NCBI GenBank assembly: GCA_009760855.2
Contig: WPIO01000041.1
Coordinates: 2,426,501-2,490,500, forward strand
DNA length: 64,000 bases
Direction of reading: 5' to 3'
Source of the DNA: Cristatella mucedo
Taxonomy: Eukaryota; Bryozoa; Phylactolaemata; Cristatellidae
Below the pieces are notes generated by a model. It did not search any database, was not told the origin of the DNA, and saw nothing but the letters and a program-made list of their open reading frames with translations. Positions 1 through 12,159 of the stretch are shown one piece after another. Made by a program: the position numbers and the translations under genes. The stretch's first letter is position 1. The number at the start of each line of letters is the position of its first letter.

Positions 1-1
1 C

Positions 2-343
2 TGCTCGAGCAGCGTGGGCTCTCGGCTGCTGCCAGCGCCGCCAGTCAGCAGAGCGCCGGCTCCGAGGACCAGCTTCGGCAGTGCGGCCGTAGTAGTAGCT
101 CCGTGTTGCTTTCGCTCGGCTGCATCATCGCCTGCTAGCGGTGCGGCCGGCTCGAAGGATGCTGGAGGTGAGCAAGCAAGCCTGGCTGACGTCAACGACG
201 CTGCCGATGACGGGAAGCTGGCCGGCATGATGGCAGCAATCGCAAAAAGAATTTCACAGGCAGCTGAGGTGGAGTCTGCCGAAAACAAGAGAAGCGCAAA
301 GCATAGTCACCAACTGCAATGCTTTCTGAGCCAGTTCCCTTAG
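2..343 (+). CDS. Possible last exon of a gene entering from the left edge
   Basis: Frame 2 is open from the first bases of the window to a TAG at 341-343, about 113 codons. The first half is alanine-, proline- and serine-rich. The second half is polar and helix-like (residues such as LADVNDAADDGKLAGMM). I recognise no family. The stretch is GC-rich until about 240 and then falls into AT-rich sequence, which would suit a 3' coding end followed by a UTR. An open frame of this length in GC-rich DNA can arise by chance, so this is only a candidate. Confidence 0.2.
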   Translation, partial: CSSSVGSRLLPAPPVSRAPAPRTSFGSAAVVVAPCCFRSAASSPASGAAGSKDAGGEQASLADVNDAADDGKLAGMMAAIAKRISQAAEVESAENKRSAKHSHQLQCFLSQFP

Positions 344-365
344 ATCAGTAAATCAGAATTGGTTG

Positions 366-441
366 TATGTAATATAATATAATAGATATATAATATATAT
401 ATATATATATATATTACATAATATAATAGATATATAATATA
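366..441. repeat. AT-rich microsatellite
   Basis: A run of (TA)n and ATATAATA units, imperfect, directly after the possible exon at the left edge. No function inferred. Confidence 0.8.
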
Positions 442-443
442 AT

Positions 444-1183
444 AGAACTCGATCAGGTTGTCGAGCCGAAGTGCATCACTCCAGTCTCTCCCCTCTCTTT
501 CTCACAAGCACATGCGCACTCTCTTTTTCCCACTCACTTTCTTCTTCCTCACTCTTTCGCGCAAGCCACCGCAAGTGAACGAAGTTAACAGCAGAGATCT
601 TGCTCAATTCCGCAGGAAAACCATGCCCCCTACGCAGATCTCGGGAATGCCAATGAAAAGAGCTGTGGCATGGAACGTACGTCGATCAGGGAGTTTCTAG
701 CAGGCTCAGAGCAATGCTGCGATGCTTTCTCGAAAGGACGACAGGTCGCCCAGGGTATGGCGTTGTGCTACACACACGTCGAAGAGATCTATCCACAGAA
801 TTAATCACTCGGCCCATTCGAGACGCCTGCTTCGACTAGCAAAGCAGCGGCAGCATCAGTTCACCTCTATAATAACGTGCTGTGATAGAAAGTCATCTCC
901 GATGTCACTCAACCAGATAACGCTAGCCCAAACGCAAATGCAATCCTCGCCATGGCAGTCAAGGCTCGATAAATCTGACAGAATGCCCAAACTCGAGCAT
1001 TCGAAGAGAGAAACGGTCACGTGGCCTGCGATCTATTCCCCTTTCCACGGGAGCCGCGACGACCAAGTGCCGGTGTTATTAGTCGTAACCTTGCACCAAT
1101 CTGGGCTGCATTTAAAGAGATCGTCAGCTCGAAGCTAGAATCTCACTACAGTGGCAATGCTGAGACGACCTCAGACACATTCC
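444..1183. other. Unassigned sequence
   Basis: Contains a pyrimidine-rich patch at about 480-560. The short open frames here show no recognisable domain. I see no RNA gene or mobile-element signature. Confidence 0.5.
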
Positions 1184-1440
1184 TAATAACAACAATAATA
1201 CACATAATAAAGCGCTCTCAGAGAACTCAATCTCTTTCTAGGTGCTTTACATTTGACGCAAAGGAAACACGATCGAGTGGAGAGTGGTATCATGCTTGAC
1301 AAACAACATGAATAACATGGTTAGGGGTGACATGCACTGGGTCAGCATGCAAGTGTGGTTAGTGGCAGCATGCAACAGTGCCAGCACACATAAGCACATT
1401 AAGGAAAAATCACAGGACCCACTAAATGCTGTCATAAATA
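1184..1440 (-). mobile_element. LINE-D 3' tail (L2/CR1-type), 5'-truncated
   Basis: On the minus strand this reads as the 3' UTR and tail of the LINE-D family seen throughout the window: the conserved block around 1330-1435, then the hairpin with AAAGCACC/GAGCGCTTTAT arms at about 1207-1255, ending in an (ATT)n-like tail at 1184-1205. No coding part remains. LINE-D is described most fully at 58.9-60.0 kb. Confidence 0.8.
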
Positions 1441-4015
1441 GATTCTCCGTACCCTAATTACTCCAGATGGTTACTTTCCTAGCTATTTGGTGGTGGTGGG
1501 GGCAGTATTGTAGTGGCAGGGAATGAATGTCTCGAATTTGCAGCCGATTATGCCTCAGAGCATACTCAGGTATGGCCTAGGCCAGCGGCGGGAGCCCATT
1601 CAAAGTTTGGGGCTCTGACCATTGTTGGTAAACACTGTTGGTCATGCAATTCGGGAAGTGAAGTGGGGCACAAGTACTGCTTTTTTCCACTCTGGACAGG
1701 TAAACCAGTAACTTGCATGGTATGCTGGCAGAGCCACCGCTGAAGCCTCGTCACTAAAAGCATTTGCCAGACAGCCATATCTTAGCAGTCAGACCGTGAC
1801 TGGGCCTTCAGTCTACCATCTGCATTGTGAATCCAACCGAGTTCCTCTCAGCTATCGTAGGCTCTGGTGGATTTGCTGCCGGAGAGACAGGTTAAAGGCT
1901 GCAAATTGCATACGGATCTTTAGTAGCACTGAGGGGTACGGACCTAATTCCCTTAATCCGGATCATTTCAGGTTCGCACTGGTCACGGTCGAACGGCACG
2001 AGCTTTAATTGATTGAAGCCAAAACCTGATCACTATAGCTGCTACTGCTTCAATTTTTGTGAGCATGCATCTATCATTACCACGATGTGCTGCTTCACCT
2101 GCCTTACATCGTATCCGTGAAGCTGGCGGATAGTGTGGATAGGAAAGTGTGGCACGAAGTGACAACTCGGGTATTTAAATTAGGAGCAAGCTCAAAATTA
2201 TTTAGCTACAATAAATGCAAGGCTGGCTAGAGCTCAAAAGGTGGAGGTTTCTGCTTGAACCTAAAAAAGGTCGCAATTCAATTCCAAGAGTAGAGCAAAC
2301 CCATTCTACGGCACATATTTTTTTCGCAAGGTGAAGGACCTTGACGAAGAACTGCTGGGTTTAAAGGGGAGAAGGAACCACGAAACTGCCAGTGTATCAT
2401 TCACTGCAGAATCAGGCGATTCGTCTCTACGTTCGGCGGATCTACAATAACCACGAGACTGAGCAACTAGAACGTAGTAGCAACCATCTATTACTTATTT
2501 CGACGGAGCCAGTTCAGTCTTGCAGATGTTTGGCAAACCTGGTTAGGTGAGGACCGCCGACAGGCTGCACTCGGACCTCTGGGCATGGAAAGCTTGAAAA
2601 TTACAATTCTCTCCACTCTCTTTCTCCCACACTTTCACGGCGGCACAAGGAGCGCGTGCCAGGCGTCAGTTGAGATTGCTTAGGTGCAGCTCTCGGCTGG
2701 GTGCTGAACTACGGGCGGGCGGTGAACTTCGGGCCACGTAATCTCGCTGGGCCAGGTGCCCAGATAATCCGCTGAGCGAGACCGATTTCTTCGTATAAAC
2801 ACGGCCTAGCTAGTAGAAAAATAACACTCGTCTTATATTCCGCCAGTAGTACAGCTAGGTATATCGCGATTCGGCTGGGCTCAGAAACCCAAAAGCAGCT
2901 GATCGGGACTGAGATGGGCTCGTATTAGGCCCATCAGCGAGCATTCAATAGCAATCACACTGAAAATGGAATAATGTACAAGAAGTGGTTCCATTCTTGT
3001 ACAGCGGGGATCACTCACGTGCAACACCAAAGCCAGCCTGGCAACCGGAAAAGCAGACCGCCGCCCCTAGGCGGGTCCATGCTCATTTCTAAGGAAACGC
3101 GGCCTACAATTGGAGCCACGTGACCATTTTGTTCGTCTTTAAACTCTGAAAAAACAAAGATTATTGATATTTAAAATAAATAAATACATTCTGACATAGA
3201 ATTTATTTTTACAGAGATCGTTGCGGAGATCGCCTTTAGCTGCAGCCTTGACACCAGTCCGGATATCTAGGCCCGCAAACATAGATAAACGCGAGAGGAC
3301 GAAGCTCTTCCGGGATGATCCTCACTACAGAACAGTCTCGTCGTTCCAGCGTATGCTTATTCTGCATGCGCATAGCCGCACGTTTGGCGCTACTGATTCC
3401 TATTTTTTGAATAGTTTTATTCTCCTGCAGTTGCTCAGTGTCATGCTATATTACGCAAGTATACTTGCATACAGACTTATATGGCCTGACAGTGATCTGC
3501 TTCAGTACCCTGACAGGGGCATGGCCAGGAGATTTTTTAAAGAGGAGCTTAAATTTTGAAGAAATGGATTGAACTCTATCTGCCTGAGCAATAGCATCGT
3601 AGAAGCAGCCATCCTTTCCCTTTGAGGCCTAAATGGTGAGAGGCTGCTGAAACCCAAGAAAGGGTAGGATAAACGCCCCCTAATAGAAGTCCTCGGTACG
3701 CCCAAGCCGGTGGACCATTTCTATTCATAAATGTGGCTGCTTCCTTGTGGATGCACACTGTTTTTCTCCTGCATTTGCCCCTGTGTTTCTGTACATAATC
3801 CTCAAAGGCATACCCTTTAGTGCCGTGTGGTGTGCAGGTAATCTGACCTGGGACAATAGTGCATGCACTATCATTATTGAAGTATGGTCCCTCGAGGCGA
3901 CGGCTATCTACTGAGCGTGAACCTAATAGTTAAATAGTTATGGGGAAGTTATAATTTAGTTTGATGAATTTCAGTCTGAAACTCCTTAAAGCAACAAAGA
4001 CAGTGTCAGTAATAA
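1441..4015. other. Unassigned sequence, 2.6 kb
   Basis: No recognisable domain, RNA gene or repeat copy was found. Open frames of 60-110 codons exist (for example 3221-3559, plus) but they lack family motifs and splice context. A local inverted pair, roughly TACAAGAAGTGG / CCATTCTTGTACA, sits at 2976-3002. Confidence 0.45.
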
Positions 4016-4017
4016 TA

Positions 4018-4130
4018 CTAATTATTATTATAATTATTATGCACTTGATAAAGCGCCTTCGGAGAATTCAATCTCTCTCTAGGCGCTTTACATTTGCTGC
4101 AAAGGGAAATGCAATTGAATGGTGAGTAAT
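4018..4130 (-). mobile_element. LINE-D 3' tail
   Basis: (ATT)n-type tail at 4018-4040, then the hairpin element GATAAAGCGCC ... TAGGCGCTTTACATTTGC, read on the minus strand. It abuts a LINE-A copy on its right, probably as a separate short insertion. Confidence 0.8.
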
Positions 4131-4149
4131 ATCATCGTGTCGGTGTGAC

Positions 4150-5275
4150 CCCAAAGACTTTTCTATAGCTCGCCCAAAGCCTAAGCAGCTTTTTATAAGC
4201 ATGCAGTAGCCATCAGACTTCATCTCACACAACCAAGTGACAGAGATAAACGTAAATAGATGAGTCAGAAGGGAAATTCAGTTAACCAGTAGCATGAAAG
4301 CAGCAGCTCAGGACAGCTGGTAAGGATGTGCTTTAGTCGGTGACAAGAGAGTAGATGTCGTTGCATAAGAATTGTGGAAGTGAGCTCCACGGCCTCGGAC
4401 CTGCAGAGTTAAAGTTACTTTTGCCTTTTTGGTCTTTAAGGAGAGGAACGAAACGGCTAATTTATTGGCCATAGATGACCTGAGGGCACGAGGAGACTGA
4501 AACTGGCGAAGCAGTTCTGCTAGGAGCCACACCATAGCAAGCCTTTTGGGTTAGCATAAGAGCTTTACTCTGCATAGGTTGATCAAGCTGAAGCCATCAG
4601 AGCTCTTTGAGAAAAAGAGAGGCTTTGTAGAAAAACTAGGATTTTTAGCTAGCCTTACAGCCATATTCATCAGCAGCTAGAGTAGCCTAATGGCTTTTTC
4701 GGTAGTCCAGTAAAAATGGAATTGCAACAACCGAGCCTTTACAGAGCCAGGAGGCTAGTCAAAATGTTGCATGCCACCGTGGTGGACAGTTACTAATCTT
4801 AGATAGGAATCAAACTTGGTGGCTAGCCGGAGAGGTGCTCTTCTTAAAGAAACTTTCAAAATGTTGGCAGTTGTCGAGGATGGCACCTAAATTTCGAGCA
4901 TACGGCGAAGGTGGCATAACAGCATCTCCTTTTAGAAGAGCAAATTACCCTAGTCCAGACACATGCACACGATTTTCCATGAGTAGCGGTTCAGTTTAAT
5001 CTTCGTTTAGTGTAAGTAAATTTTCCAACATCCAGGATCGAATTTCCACGATGCGAGTATTAAGTTGATTTCAACAGCGGCAGCAGATTTCAATAGATTA
5101 AACGACAAATACTGTTGATTAAAGCCGCTGGTAATTTTTTTTATTATCATCAGTATAGAAGTGATAGCCAATACCACGAACCGGAATCACCTTTCCCGAA
5201 GGTGCAGTATAAATGAAGAAACGCAAAGGCCCGAGAAAGAACCATTGTCCGACTAGAAAACCCTGACCTTCAAGA
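4150..5275 (-). mobile_element. Degenerate LINE-A copy (CR1/L2-type reverse transcriptase remnant)
   Basis: The minus strand matches, with many stops and indels, the LINE-A reverse transcriptase seen intact at 18.5-19.5 kb. Recognisable pieces include a LAELLRQFQSPRALRS-like segment (about 4470-4530) and nucleotide-level similarity to the region encoding the catalytic FYADD box near 5150-5175. About 35 bp rich in T and ATT interrupts it near 5110-5150. Inactive. Confidence 0.75.
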
Positions 5276-7594
5276 TTCGTGTAGCTGGTAGTACTCCCGT
5301 GACGTCAGCTCGTAATCTACGGCTTCCGTGTCAAAATGAGTTGTCATTGCAAGAGCTAACTTCTTCAGCTTTCAAGTCAACCTACTTTGAGTAGAAACAT
5401 TGCCAAAATCAGGGCCGCAATTCGAGCTGGACTTAGGTGAGAGTACGACAGCCAAACTAGCCGACGCACTAGCGTCGCCGACCTTGACCTTGCACCTTTC
5501 GAGTCTCAGCTGAAGACACATCTGCTTCGGTCAGCTTTCACATAAAAAAGGGGGCTTGTCTGTTGTTTTTTCAATTTTGCTTTGCGTTTATACCTGTGAG
5601 TGATTCAGTGCATGTCACACGCCGGCGGGTAGGTTACTTGCCGGCGCTGCAGTGTCTTCGGCTTTGCTTGAGCCTCAGGGTGGCCTGAGTACGATACACG
5701 CTTGATTTTGTATACTCGACACCGTGCCGATACCTATTGACTCTCTTGCAGAGACCAGAAAAGCTCCTCTATATATTACAAATATATTACTACACCATAT
5801 ACAATGATCGTGTCCCTTCTTGTTGTGCGTGTTCTTTCCTAACTGCCTACTCTTTACAAGTATAGAGAATTATTTGAATTGTTTCCTAAAAATTGGTTTT
5901 GTAATTGGAACAGTGAAATTGAAAAATGTTTATCCTAGTTCTCTTAATGGAAATCTCGATCCGGGATACGAAAGCAGTCGGGGAGAGGATCGGGTTCGTG
6001 ACCCACGACCCCGATACGCATTGAGCGCTTGCTCCTTGATGACGCGCAGACGCTGAATGGGCAGCTCCCAAAATAGCTCTGATTTGGTACGGCTAGTATG
6101 ACCTTAACGTATGCTACTACATTTGCAGGGTGCGCCAGCTTCCAACCGGCACTAATGTGAGGGCAATGATGATTAGCTCCAGCACTATATCAGCGGTCTC
6201 GACAATAACTAGGAGAGTGTTAGCCGTTAAAGTCTAAGCGGATTTTTTTTAATGGGTATATGCAGTAGCCCTTGGCGTGCAATCAGCTCCTGGGAAGTCA
6301 TTTTTAGACATCCGCGTGACTTTTGGAATTTGCCTATATTTGATCCTTGTGTGCGTACAGAGTACGTGCCGTTTCTTCTCGACAGCTCTTGCAGCAGTCC
6401 CAACAGACGGCCATCGCCCCAATCAAGGCTGCTGTACAGCGCCCTGTTTTCTTTGACGTCACATTCCCTATTGCCACGCTCTGGAACTAGCTGCCGTTTA
6501 GAAGATCTGCAGCGCTTGATGCCTGTGCTGCCACGTGCAGCGTCGTGCTGGCTCCGTTGAACGGACGGTGCTCAGAGCAAGCAAGATGACGCCCTGGTTT
6601 GATCCACGGTTAGGTGATCGCCTTTAACGATCAAGGCCCCTGGGCTTGAGCCATGCGGCATAAGTAGAGAGGCTGGATTGACACGTTGATGTTCGCTCGT
6701 GGCGCTACGCAAACGATTTGTATTTATTTTCCTCTATGTAAGTTTACGAACCGCTGCTGCTATCCGGGTTGACCTCTTGCTGTTGACTTCGCCGGTTTCT
6801 TGCTGCCGCTCTCTAGGTTGACTCGGGGGTTTAACAGAGGAAGAGAGAATCATCATTTGACGAAGCTAATTTCCCAGGATGCATTTCGTCTCAGGGGCTG
6901 CCACCGAATAGTGGCTACCTGGGAAAATAGTTCAGCCAGCGTGCTCTTGCCAAGCGCCTAGCTCAGGCTAAAGGGACCCCCAAACGGCCTGCCGTAAACT
7001 AGAACTGATTTACAAGTACCACTGATTGATTTCACGTTAGAGCGTGCGATTACTGACAGCAAGATGACATCGAAAATCCCCTACAGTAACTTTAAAGCAG
7101 GAGCCTAGTGAGCTGGCTTAGGCGAACGTCGACACCTACCGTAATTAGCTGGGTTGCTTCTTTTATTACAGTTGCAGAAGACAGCCCCTACTTAAGGAGG
7201 GATATTAAAGTGCACGCACGCTGCATCAGCCGGAGTATGACATACCCAGAGGTCGTGAACTATGCTCATCAATTGCGACCAATATGAGCCTAATGTCATG
7301 AGCAATCACTCGTCCGTTTTGCTCTAGGCTACGAGCAGATTAGTTTCACTTTGCCTCTCCACGCCAAGAGTGATCCTACGCTAACAACGTCGACTTGTTG
7401 TTATAAGTAGGATACGCACTCACTAGCAGCCTTGCTTAGAAGCGCCAGGCTCACCGGCATTTGTCGTGCGTCGGCTGGGACTAGCTGTGCGACGGCAGCT
7501 ATGTTGGCGGCAAAATACTTTCATTTGGAAGATGCGGCAGCTCTTGTGATTGTAACAGCAGCTTCGCACAAATGAGTAAGCATAGTACGAATTG
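5276..7594. other. Mostly unassigned, 2.3 kb
   Basis: Only one candidate repeat was seen, a possible SINE2 relic at 5960-6060. The longest frame (6252-6560, plus) shows no domain. Nothing else supported. Confidence 0.45.
5960..6060 (-). mobile_element. Possible SINE2 relic (tRNA-derived)
   Basis: The minus strand carries a tRNA-like pair of boxes, including GGTCGTGGGTCACGAACCC, similar to the B-box region GGTCGTGGGTTCGAATCC of the SINE2 copies elsewhere. Weak because the 3' part is not recognisable. Confidence 0.35.
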
Positions 7595-8125
7595 AAGGCT
7601 ATGCCTTTAGTTCGTATGCTCCCAAAGCCTGGAACTCACTCTCGACTTGTGTCACGACATCTCCAGACATGACCGCATTTGAAAAGAAAACTATAAACAC
7701 ATATATTTATCACATAATTCAGTGGGTCCTTGTGATGTAAAGCGCCAAGAAAGAGATTAGGTTCTCTGAGGGCGCTTTATCAAGTGCATTATTATTATTA
7801 TTATTATTCGTCCTCCTTTGCAGCAAATGTAAAGCGCCTAGAAAGAGATTGAGTTCTCTGAAAGCGCTTTATCAAGTGTATTATTTTTATTGTTATTATT
7901 GGGTATGTGCTTATGCATGCTGCCACTAGCCCCACTTGCATGCTGACTCTGCGCACGCTACCCCTAACCATGCTATTGTTGTTGTTTATCGAGTGTGCTA
8001 CCACTAACCATTCGATCGTGCTTCCTTTGCAGCAAATTTAAAGTGCCTAGAAGAAGATTGAGTTCTCTGAGGGCGCTATAAAAATAATTATAATTATCAT
8101 TTTTATTATTATTATAAGTTGCGAC
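7595..8125 (+). mobile_element. LINE-D 3' end with two further LINE-D tails nested in it
   Basis: The outer copy starts with the C-terminal coding remnant (FSSYAPKAWNS-like) and 3' UTR at 7595-7737. It resumes at about 7905 and finishes with the hairpin and AT-rich tail at 8025-8125. Between these, 7738-7904 holds two consecutive hairpin tails, each ending in (ATT)n (7738-7808 and 7809-7904). I read this as successive, extremely 5'-truncated insertions into one 3' UTR. Confidence 0.75.
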
Positions 8126-8192
8126 ATCATGGCATGATCGACAGAAGGCCATTGCTGCAGTAGAGATGACCAGCAGACCCGAATCTAAACGG

Positions 8193-8372
8193 AAGTGGTG
8201 AGCCGTAATAGCTCGCTAGGTAAGGCGGTTGCTTTTCACGACCTCGGCCCCGAGGTCGTGGTCTCGAATCCTGTGGTGGGCGATCCTTTATCGCCACTGC
8301 AAGCGGTGGTGATAGCCGTCAAGGCTCTTCTGTCGCAATACAAAAAGAGGCTGCTAAATCAGCTGGTATTTA
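8193..8372 (+). mobile_element. SINE2 copy (tRNA-derived SINE)
   Basis: The best preserved SINE2 here. An A-box-like AGCTCGCTAGGTAAGG is followed by the B-box GGTCTCGAATCC, then a non-tRNA body (GGCGATCCTTTATCGCC, AAGAGGCTGCTAAATCAGC) repeated in every SINE2 copy. RNA polymerase III promoter boxes are expected from the family type. Other copies: 19.7, 19.9, 52.6, 54.7 and 62.4 kb. Confidence 0.75.
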
Positions 8373-8660
8373 TTTGTATTTACTTAAGTAAAACTTTTTC
8401 CGGGTCGTCACGCGAGTCGATTTTGGGCAAGACCGCTGCGACGGAGGAGCGAGCCGTCTGAGGAGCTGCTCTCAGCAAAACTGCTCTCCTCACTGCAATC
8501 TCAGCATACGATGCTCTATGGGTACCGACGTCGCTCTGAATGTCTGAAGGTGGATTGCTAGGTCTCCACCGGCATCCCATCTCGAACTTGAAGCATCGAT
8601 CTAATCAGTTGCATGGCGAGCTATTGTGGGCGCACGGAGCCCCATAGACCACAAAACGAG

Positions 8661-8708
8661 CGTCTGAATAGAGACCAAGATCTCTCAGGGTGCCTTACAA
8701 ATGAATTA
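8661..8708 (+). mobile_element. SINE1 3' tail fragment
   Basis: Matches the SINE1 tail (GAGCGTCTGAATAGAGA ... TACAAATGAATTATAC). The upstream tRNA-like half is not clearly recognisable. The tail runs directly into a TA/TG microsatellite. Confidence 0.6.
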
Positions 8709-9366
<658 letters not shown>

Positions 9367-9814
9367 TCATTTCCGGCGATTCTGCGGCGGCTTGGCGCAG
9401 CGCCTGGCGGCGACCTTGAGGTTTGGGCACAGTTCGAGCCACGCCGCGATCTCATCTGCCGACGCTGTCGGCGACAGCGCGGCCGGACAGGCGTAGGACT
9501 GCAGCGGCGTCGGCACGGCATTGCCCGCGCCGCCGGCCAGAGGCGGCGGCATAGGAAGCAGGTAGCTGACCGGCCACGTGGCGCACGAGAGAGAATCGGC
9601 GTCGGGCGGCAGCGCGCAGCCGGCGCAGTCGTGGTTGCGGTAGACGATCTTCCGGCCGACGTCGTAGGCGTACTGCGTCGGACCGCTGGAGCAGGCGCCG
9701 CCCAGCTGCGACGCGAGCGGACTCGACGCCGCGCAGCTTCGAACGAGGTTCGGTCTGCAGTCGTGCGCCGGCGGCGCGCCGGCGGGCTTCTGGTAACCCG
9801 GCAAGCAGCCTTGA
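9367..9814 (-). CDS. Gene 1 exon 3: second YRN cysteine module and C-terminus
   Basis: Terminal coding exon of gene 1. The acceptor is a consensus TTCTTGCAG at 9815-9820 and the stop TGA is at 9367-9369. The first base completes the serine codon started by exon 2 (phase 2). It encodes a C-x-x-GYQKPAG start, then conserved cysteines and the module KIVYRNHDCAGC, a second version of the YRN motif in exon 2. About 80 further residues follow, with AAWLELC shared with gene 2 (AAWQQLC). The chain ends in a basic tail after the last cysteine. Length and phase match gene 2 exon 3. A weak alternative donor (AAG/GTCGCC near 9415) could extend the gene to unseen exons. I infer a secreted or extracellular protein. 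Confidence 0.75.
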
Positions 9815-10261
9815 CTGCAAGAACGCGCGGCAGATCAGCGGCGGTGGCGACGCTGCCTGGAGAGCAGCGCTGGCTGATCCAAAATCGAGGTATTGAGTCA
9901 TGACCGAAAAACGCTTCGGCTTCAAATTGGAACTAACGCGACTACGGCCGTCAGCAAGCGTGGATTTTAGCTCAGCACGTACGCTCATCCGCCGCAATTT
10001 AGCACCCGTCAGCTGCTATGCTTTAGCAGGGTGCGTAGATTCGCGGCGAAATACCGAGCGTAGTGTCAAGGAATACGGCGCAATTCTACGAGCAGAGCTC
10101 ATGGGCGCACATAATCTCAACGAGTTTACTCGGTTGGTTCGTAGCACATCTCAAGGATTAGTTTAGGGTGCGACTCCGCTGGCTGTCGCATTGCAAATGC
10201 ATACCCGACAGCCCGCTTTGTGGGGCGGGGAACCCGCGTGATGGCAAGACAAAGAGAGGTG

Positions 10262-10365
10262 GTAATATTAATATTAAGTAATATATTAATATGCATTTTA
10301 TATTATATATTATACTGTATATATATTAATAAATATTAATATGAATTAATATTAATATTGCGTTC
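10262..10365. repeat. AT-rich tract in gene 1 intron 2
   Basis: Imperfect TATTAATAT units, low complexity. It lies between exon 3 and exon 2 of gene 1. Confidence 0.8.
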
Positions 10366-10371
10366 GTTCTT

Positions 10372-10387
10372 ACACCCTCAGAGTAAC

Positions 10388-10424
<37 letters not shown>

Positions 10425-10475
10425 AGCACTTTATATTTGCTGCAAAGGAAACAGGATTGAGTGATTATACGAAAA
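10372..10475 (-). mobile_element. LINE-D tail with expanded (CT)n
   Basis: The antisense LINE-D tail signature (CAGAGTAACCAATCTCT ... AAGCACTTTATATTTGC, then CTGCAAAGGAAACA) is interrupted by an uninterrupted (TC)n run at 10390-10423. The run sits exactly where the family has AATCTCTCTCTAGG, so the microsatellite grew inside the LINE tail. Confidence 0.75.
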
Positions 10476-10525
10476 AAGACCATCGAGCGATTTTATGAAT
10501 GAAAGGAGGAGGGCGGGGCAGTTAC

Positions 10526-10700
10526 CTAGTCGCTACTCCGTAGTACGTCTCGACCGGCAGCTGAGAAAATGAGCCGTAGCAGTTGTAGCCGTATGTCCAC
10601 GCGGCTACGTCCGTGAGCTTGACGCCGTGGCAGAGCGCACAGTACACGTTTCGATATGTCACTCCGGTCGTCGTGTGAGTGACCGGCGCAGACAGGGTGT
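10526..10700 (-). CDS. Gene 1 exon 2: first YRN cysteine module
   Basis: A 175-bp exon with acceptor GCTGTTGCAG ending at 10701 and donor GTAAC starting at 10525. It joins exon 1 in phase 1 (G+AC = Asp) and exon 3 in phase 2 (AG+T = Ser), with no stop. It encodes LSAPVTHTTTGVTYRNVYCALC followed by a short tail with NCYGS. The segment SAPVTH..T..VTYRNVYCALC is nearly identical to gene 2 exon 2. Similar YRNxYCALC motifs occur, as I recall, at the membrane-proximal end of invertebrate receptor ectodomains. Confidence 0.8.
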
Positions 10701-10904
10701 CTGCAACAGCGAGCGCTGGCAGTGCGACGACGTAACGACGTAACGGCGCGAGATCGGCCGATAGAGCGCTGTTTACTGCCAGCTGCCGCGGGCGAAAGCG
10801 TAGTCGCTCACTTTCGCTCCCTCCTTTATTATCTGGCTCGGAGGCCTACCGATCGGATCCACTACCCGGCCAGGCCAAGCAGCGTACCGCCCGCTTTGCG
10901 GAAT

Positions 10905-11335
10905 CTAACCGTTAAACTACACCCCGTGCAAACCTCAAATCTTTTGGAGACCGTGCCTTTAGTTCGTATACTCCCGAAGCCTGGAACTCACTTCCGACCT
11001 GCTTTGCGAAATCTCCTGACTTGTGCATAGTTAAAAAAAACTAAAAACGCATCGATTTATGACAATATTTAGTGAGTCCCTGCGATTCGTCCTTTGTGTG
11101 CTTATGCGTGCTGAAACTGTTGCATGCTGCCACTAACCACGCTTATATGCTGACCCTGTGCATGTCAAATCTAACCATGCTATTCATGTTGCGTATTGAG
11201 CACAATACCACTAACCATTTTATCGTGCTTCCTTTGTAGCAATTGTACCGCGCCTAGAAAGAGATGCTGCGATTTTCTCAGAGGGTGCTTTATCAAGTGT
11301 TTTATTGTTTTTATTATTATTATTATTATTAGTCG
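10905..11335 (+). mobile_element. LINE-D 3' end, 5'-truncated
   Basis: Starts in the coding C-terminus (NLKSFGDRAFSSYAPKAWNS-like remnant), continues through the 3' UTR (CTTATGCGTGCTGA, ACCATTTTATCGTGCTTCC) and ends with the hairpin and (TTA)n at 11318-11332. It lies in intron 1 of gene 1. Confidence 0.8.
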
Positions 11336-11809
11336 CGCGAGCTCCGACCGCGGTTCACCGACTAATTAAAGTGCCTTTGGCGCACTGTCGAGTGGGGATG
11401 CTGCTCGATTCTGTGTCGCCTATAAAGTTGCAGAGAAGCCTTAGCGGCCTTCACCTCGCCTGCCGCAGGACACTCCGACCCGCGACGGGCGGGTTCGTGA
11501 AACGCAAGCACCGTACCTCCCAGCCTCGACCCGAGGAAAGAGCTGGGCCGACGAGCGCGGATGACTCGCGGAGAGCGGAGAGGCACGGCGCGGAGCGAGC
11601 AAACCCGAGAGAGAGAGAGAGCGCGCGATCGTAGCACGAGGCTGACGCTAGCGACAGAAGACCGAACAGAAAGCCGCAAGTTGGCGGAACCATACGCTGG
11701 CGAACGCGACCGAGTTCGGCGGCGGGTGAAAGGGTGGGCGCGAACTCGGCAGAGCGCGAATCGTCTGAGAAACGATGTAGCGAGTCGAGGTAGCGAGTGC
11801 GATGACGGA

Positions 11810-12035
11810 AGTGAGCGCCGCAGCGCGAAGGTCGCCGCAGCGCGAAGGTCGCCGCAGCGCGAAGGTCGCCGCAGCGCGAAGGTCGCCGCAGCGCGAAGGT
11901 CGCCGCAGCGCGAAGGTCGCCGCTAGCGAAGCTCGCCGCAGCGCGAAGGTCGCCGCAGCGCGAAGGTCGCCGCAGCGCGAAGGTCGCCGCAGCGCGAAGG
12001 TCGCCGCAGCGCGAAGGTCGCCGCTAGCGAAGCTC
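11810..12035. repeat. 17-bp GC-rich minisatellite
   Basis: About 12-13 tandem copies of CGCGAAGGTCGCCGCAG. A variant containing CTAGCGAAGCTCGC appears twice, about 90 bp apart, suggesting a higher-order unit of about 5 repeats. It lies in gene 1 intron 1 (minus gene). Because 17 is not a multiple of three, the open frames through it cycle between frames and are not evidence of coding. Confidence 0.9.
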
Positions 12036-12159
12036 GCGCAAGCCAGTGCAAGGCAGTGCGGGTGTGCCGTCGCACTGCAGAAGCTAGCCGGCTAGGCGGC
12101 TGCAGAACCTGATAGCCCACATCGAGGGAGGGGCCGTCGCGCGCGACGGCGCGACGAAG

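Noticed and set aside
11802-12030. The 17-bp array as a CRISPR-like repeat-spacer structure
   Set aside because: Units are contiguous with no unique spacers, in a eukaryotic intron. It is a minisatellite.
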